Source: an uncultured bacterium
GTDB taxonomy: Bacteria; Cyanobacteriota; Vampirovibrionia; Gastranaerophilales; Gastranaerophilaceae
Reading direction: 5' to 3'
DNA: 5,264 nucleotides
NCBI GenBank assembly: GCA_902782905.1
Contig: CACZPB010000069.1
Location: forward strand, 1-5,264
Position numbers and translations under genes: made by a program. Under the pieces are notes generated by a model that was not told where the DNA came from, ran no database searches, and saw nothing but the letters and a program-made list of their open reading frames with translations. This document shows positions 4,905 through 5,264 of the stretch, one piece after another (position 1 is the stretch's first letter; each line of letters starts with the position of its first letter).

Positions 4905-5264
4905 TTATAAAATATAAAACTCTTTGAGCCATTCTTTTTCCTGTTTGGAAAGTAAATCGTATTCAATCAACTTACCCTCATACACCATTTTAACAAAAGA
5001 ACGAATTTTACCGTCTTTTTTATAGCATGAGTTTTCCAATCTAACGCCAAAATACTCTTGATTATATAGCCCCGGCTCAATTGTAAAGCACATTCCATCC
5101 TCAATAACACTCTTTGCAATCTCGTTCTGCGAAAGATTGGGCGGTGCTTCGTGAACATTAATCCCGATACCATGCCCGAGACCATGGTTAAATTTAAATC
5201 CGTCAATTGCATCATCTAAAATTGAGTGAGCCAGTGTGTCGACGTCAAATCCGGTGAATTCACC
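4905..5264 (-). CDS. pepP: M24 family metallopeptidase (Xaa-Pro aminopeptidase type), C-terminal part
   Basis: The frame is open from the right window edge to the TAA at 4907-4905, giving the last 119 residues; the N-terminus is outside. In fragment numbering, HGLGHGIGINVHE (27-39) is the M24 signature. His31 is the metal ligand, and His27 and His38 are the substrate/proton-transfer histidines by analogy with E. coli PepP. IEPG (62-65) supplies Glu63 and VRLEN (74-78) supplies Glu77, the two metal-binding glutamates. The two metal-binding aspartates lie upstream of the window. These enzymes remove an N-terminal residue preceding proline in the cytosol using two metal ions. The tail ending LLSKQEKEWLKEFYIL resembles aminopeptidase P-like C-termini. 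A methionine at 5093 is internal, not a start. Xaa-Pro dipeptidase (PepQ) is an alternative, so the symbol is tentative. Confidence 0.9.
   Translation of the reverse strand, partial: GEFTGFDVDTLAHSILDDAIDGFKFNHGLGHGIGINVHEAPPNLSQNEIAKSVIEDGMCFTIEPGLYNQEYFGVRLENSCYKKDGKIRSFVKMVYEGKLIEYDLLSKQEKEWLKEFYIL

Noticed and set aside
4967..5215. Minus-strand open frame of 82 codons
   Set aside because: Out of frame with the M24 peptidase reading, which shows the full HxxGHxxG, IEPG and RLEN motifs.

Overview
The window is an AT-rich bacterial chromosomal segment with compact, mostly housekeeping gene content. It holds seven protein genes, two of them cut by the window edges. Gene content alone does not fix the lineage. 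Short secreted proteins, a lone N-terminal transketolase half, several starts without Shine-Dalgarno sequence and G-rich intergenic tandem repeats would fit a gut-type relative of Cyanobacteria (Gastranaerophilales/Melainabacteria). Other AT-rich anaerobes such as Elusimicrobiota or Clostridia-like lineages are not excluded. This is an impression from the protein sequences, not a database result.

Left block, minus strand (1-2182). Reading in the direction of transcription, a small secreted Ala/Lys-rich helical protein (2182-1832) has its own sigma-70-type promoter and a strong ribosome binding site. It is followed by a roughly 100-base 3' region and a hairpin terminator (1728-1695). Next comes adenylosuccinate lyase, purB (1679-393), whose best start lies exactly where a TATAAT box would place a leaderless transcript. 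Fifteen bases further on starts a secreted protein that resembles the N-terminal part of a matrixin-type metalloprotease; it runs off the left edge.

Middle block, plus strand (2278-4034). A divergent promoter region of about 95 bases separates the blocks. A three-gene operon follows with 1-base overlap and 3-base spacing: a WecG/TagA/CpsF-family glycosyltransferase, the N-terminal (thiamine diphosphate-binding) half of a split transketolase, and a 67-residue cysteine-containing protein of unknown function. The C-terminal transketolase half is not in the window.

Right block, minus strand (4093-5264). The C-terminal 119 residues of an M24 metallopeptidase (Xaa-Pro aminopeptidase type) lie upstream of a SpoU/TrmH-family RNA 2'-O-methyltransferase, which converges on the plus-strand operon. 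G/C-rich repeats flank the methyltransferase gene: a G-run tandem array with G-quadruplex spacing on one side, and a REP-like palindrome with two competing folds on the other.

No phage, CRISPR, transposase or defence gene is visible, and I found no clear undescribed system. The best leads are the shared TATAAT-N6-ATG layout at two genes, the lone transketolase half with its small cysteine protein, and the repeats around the methyltransferase.
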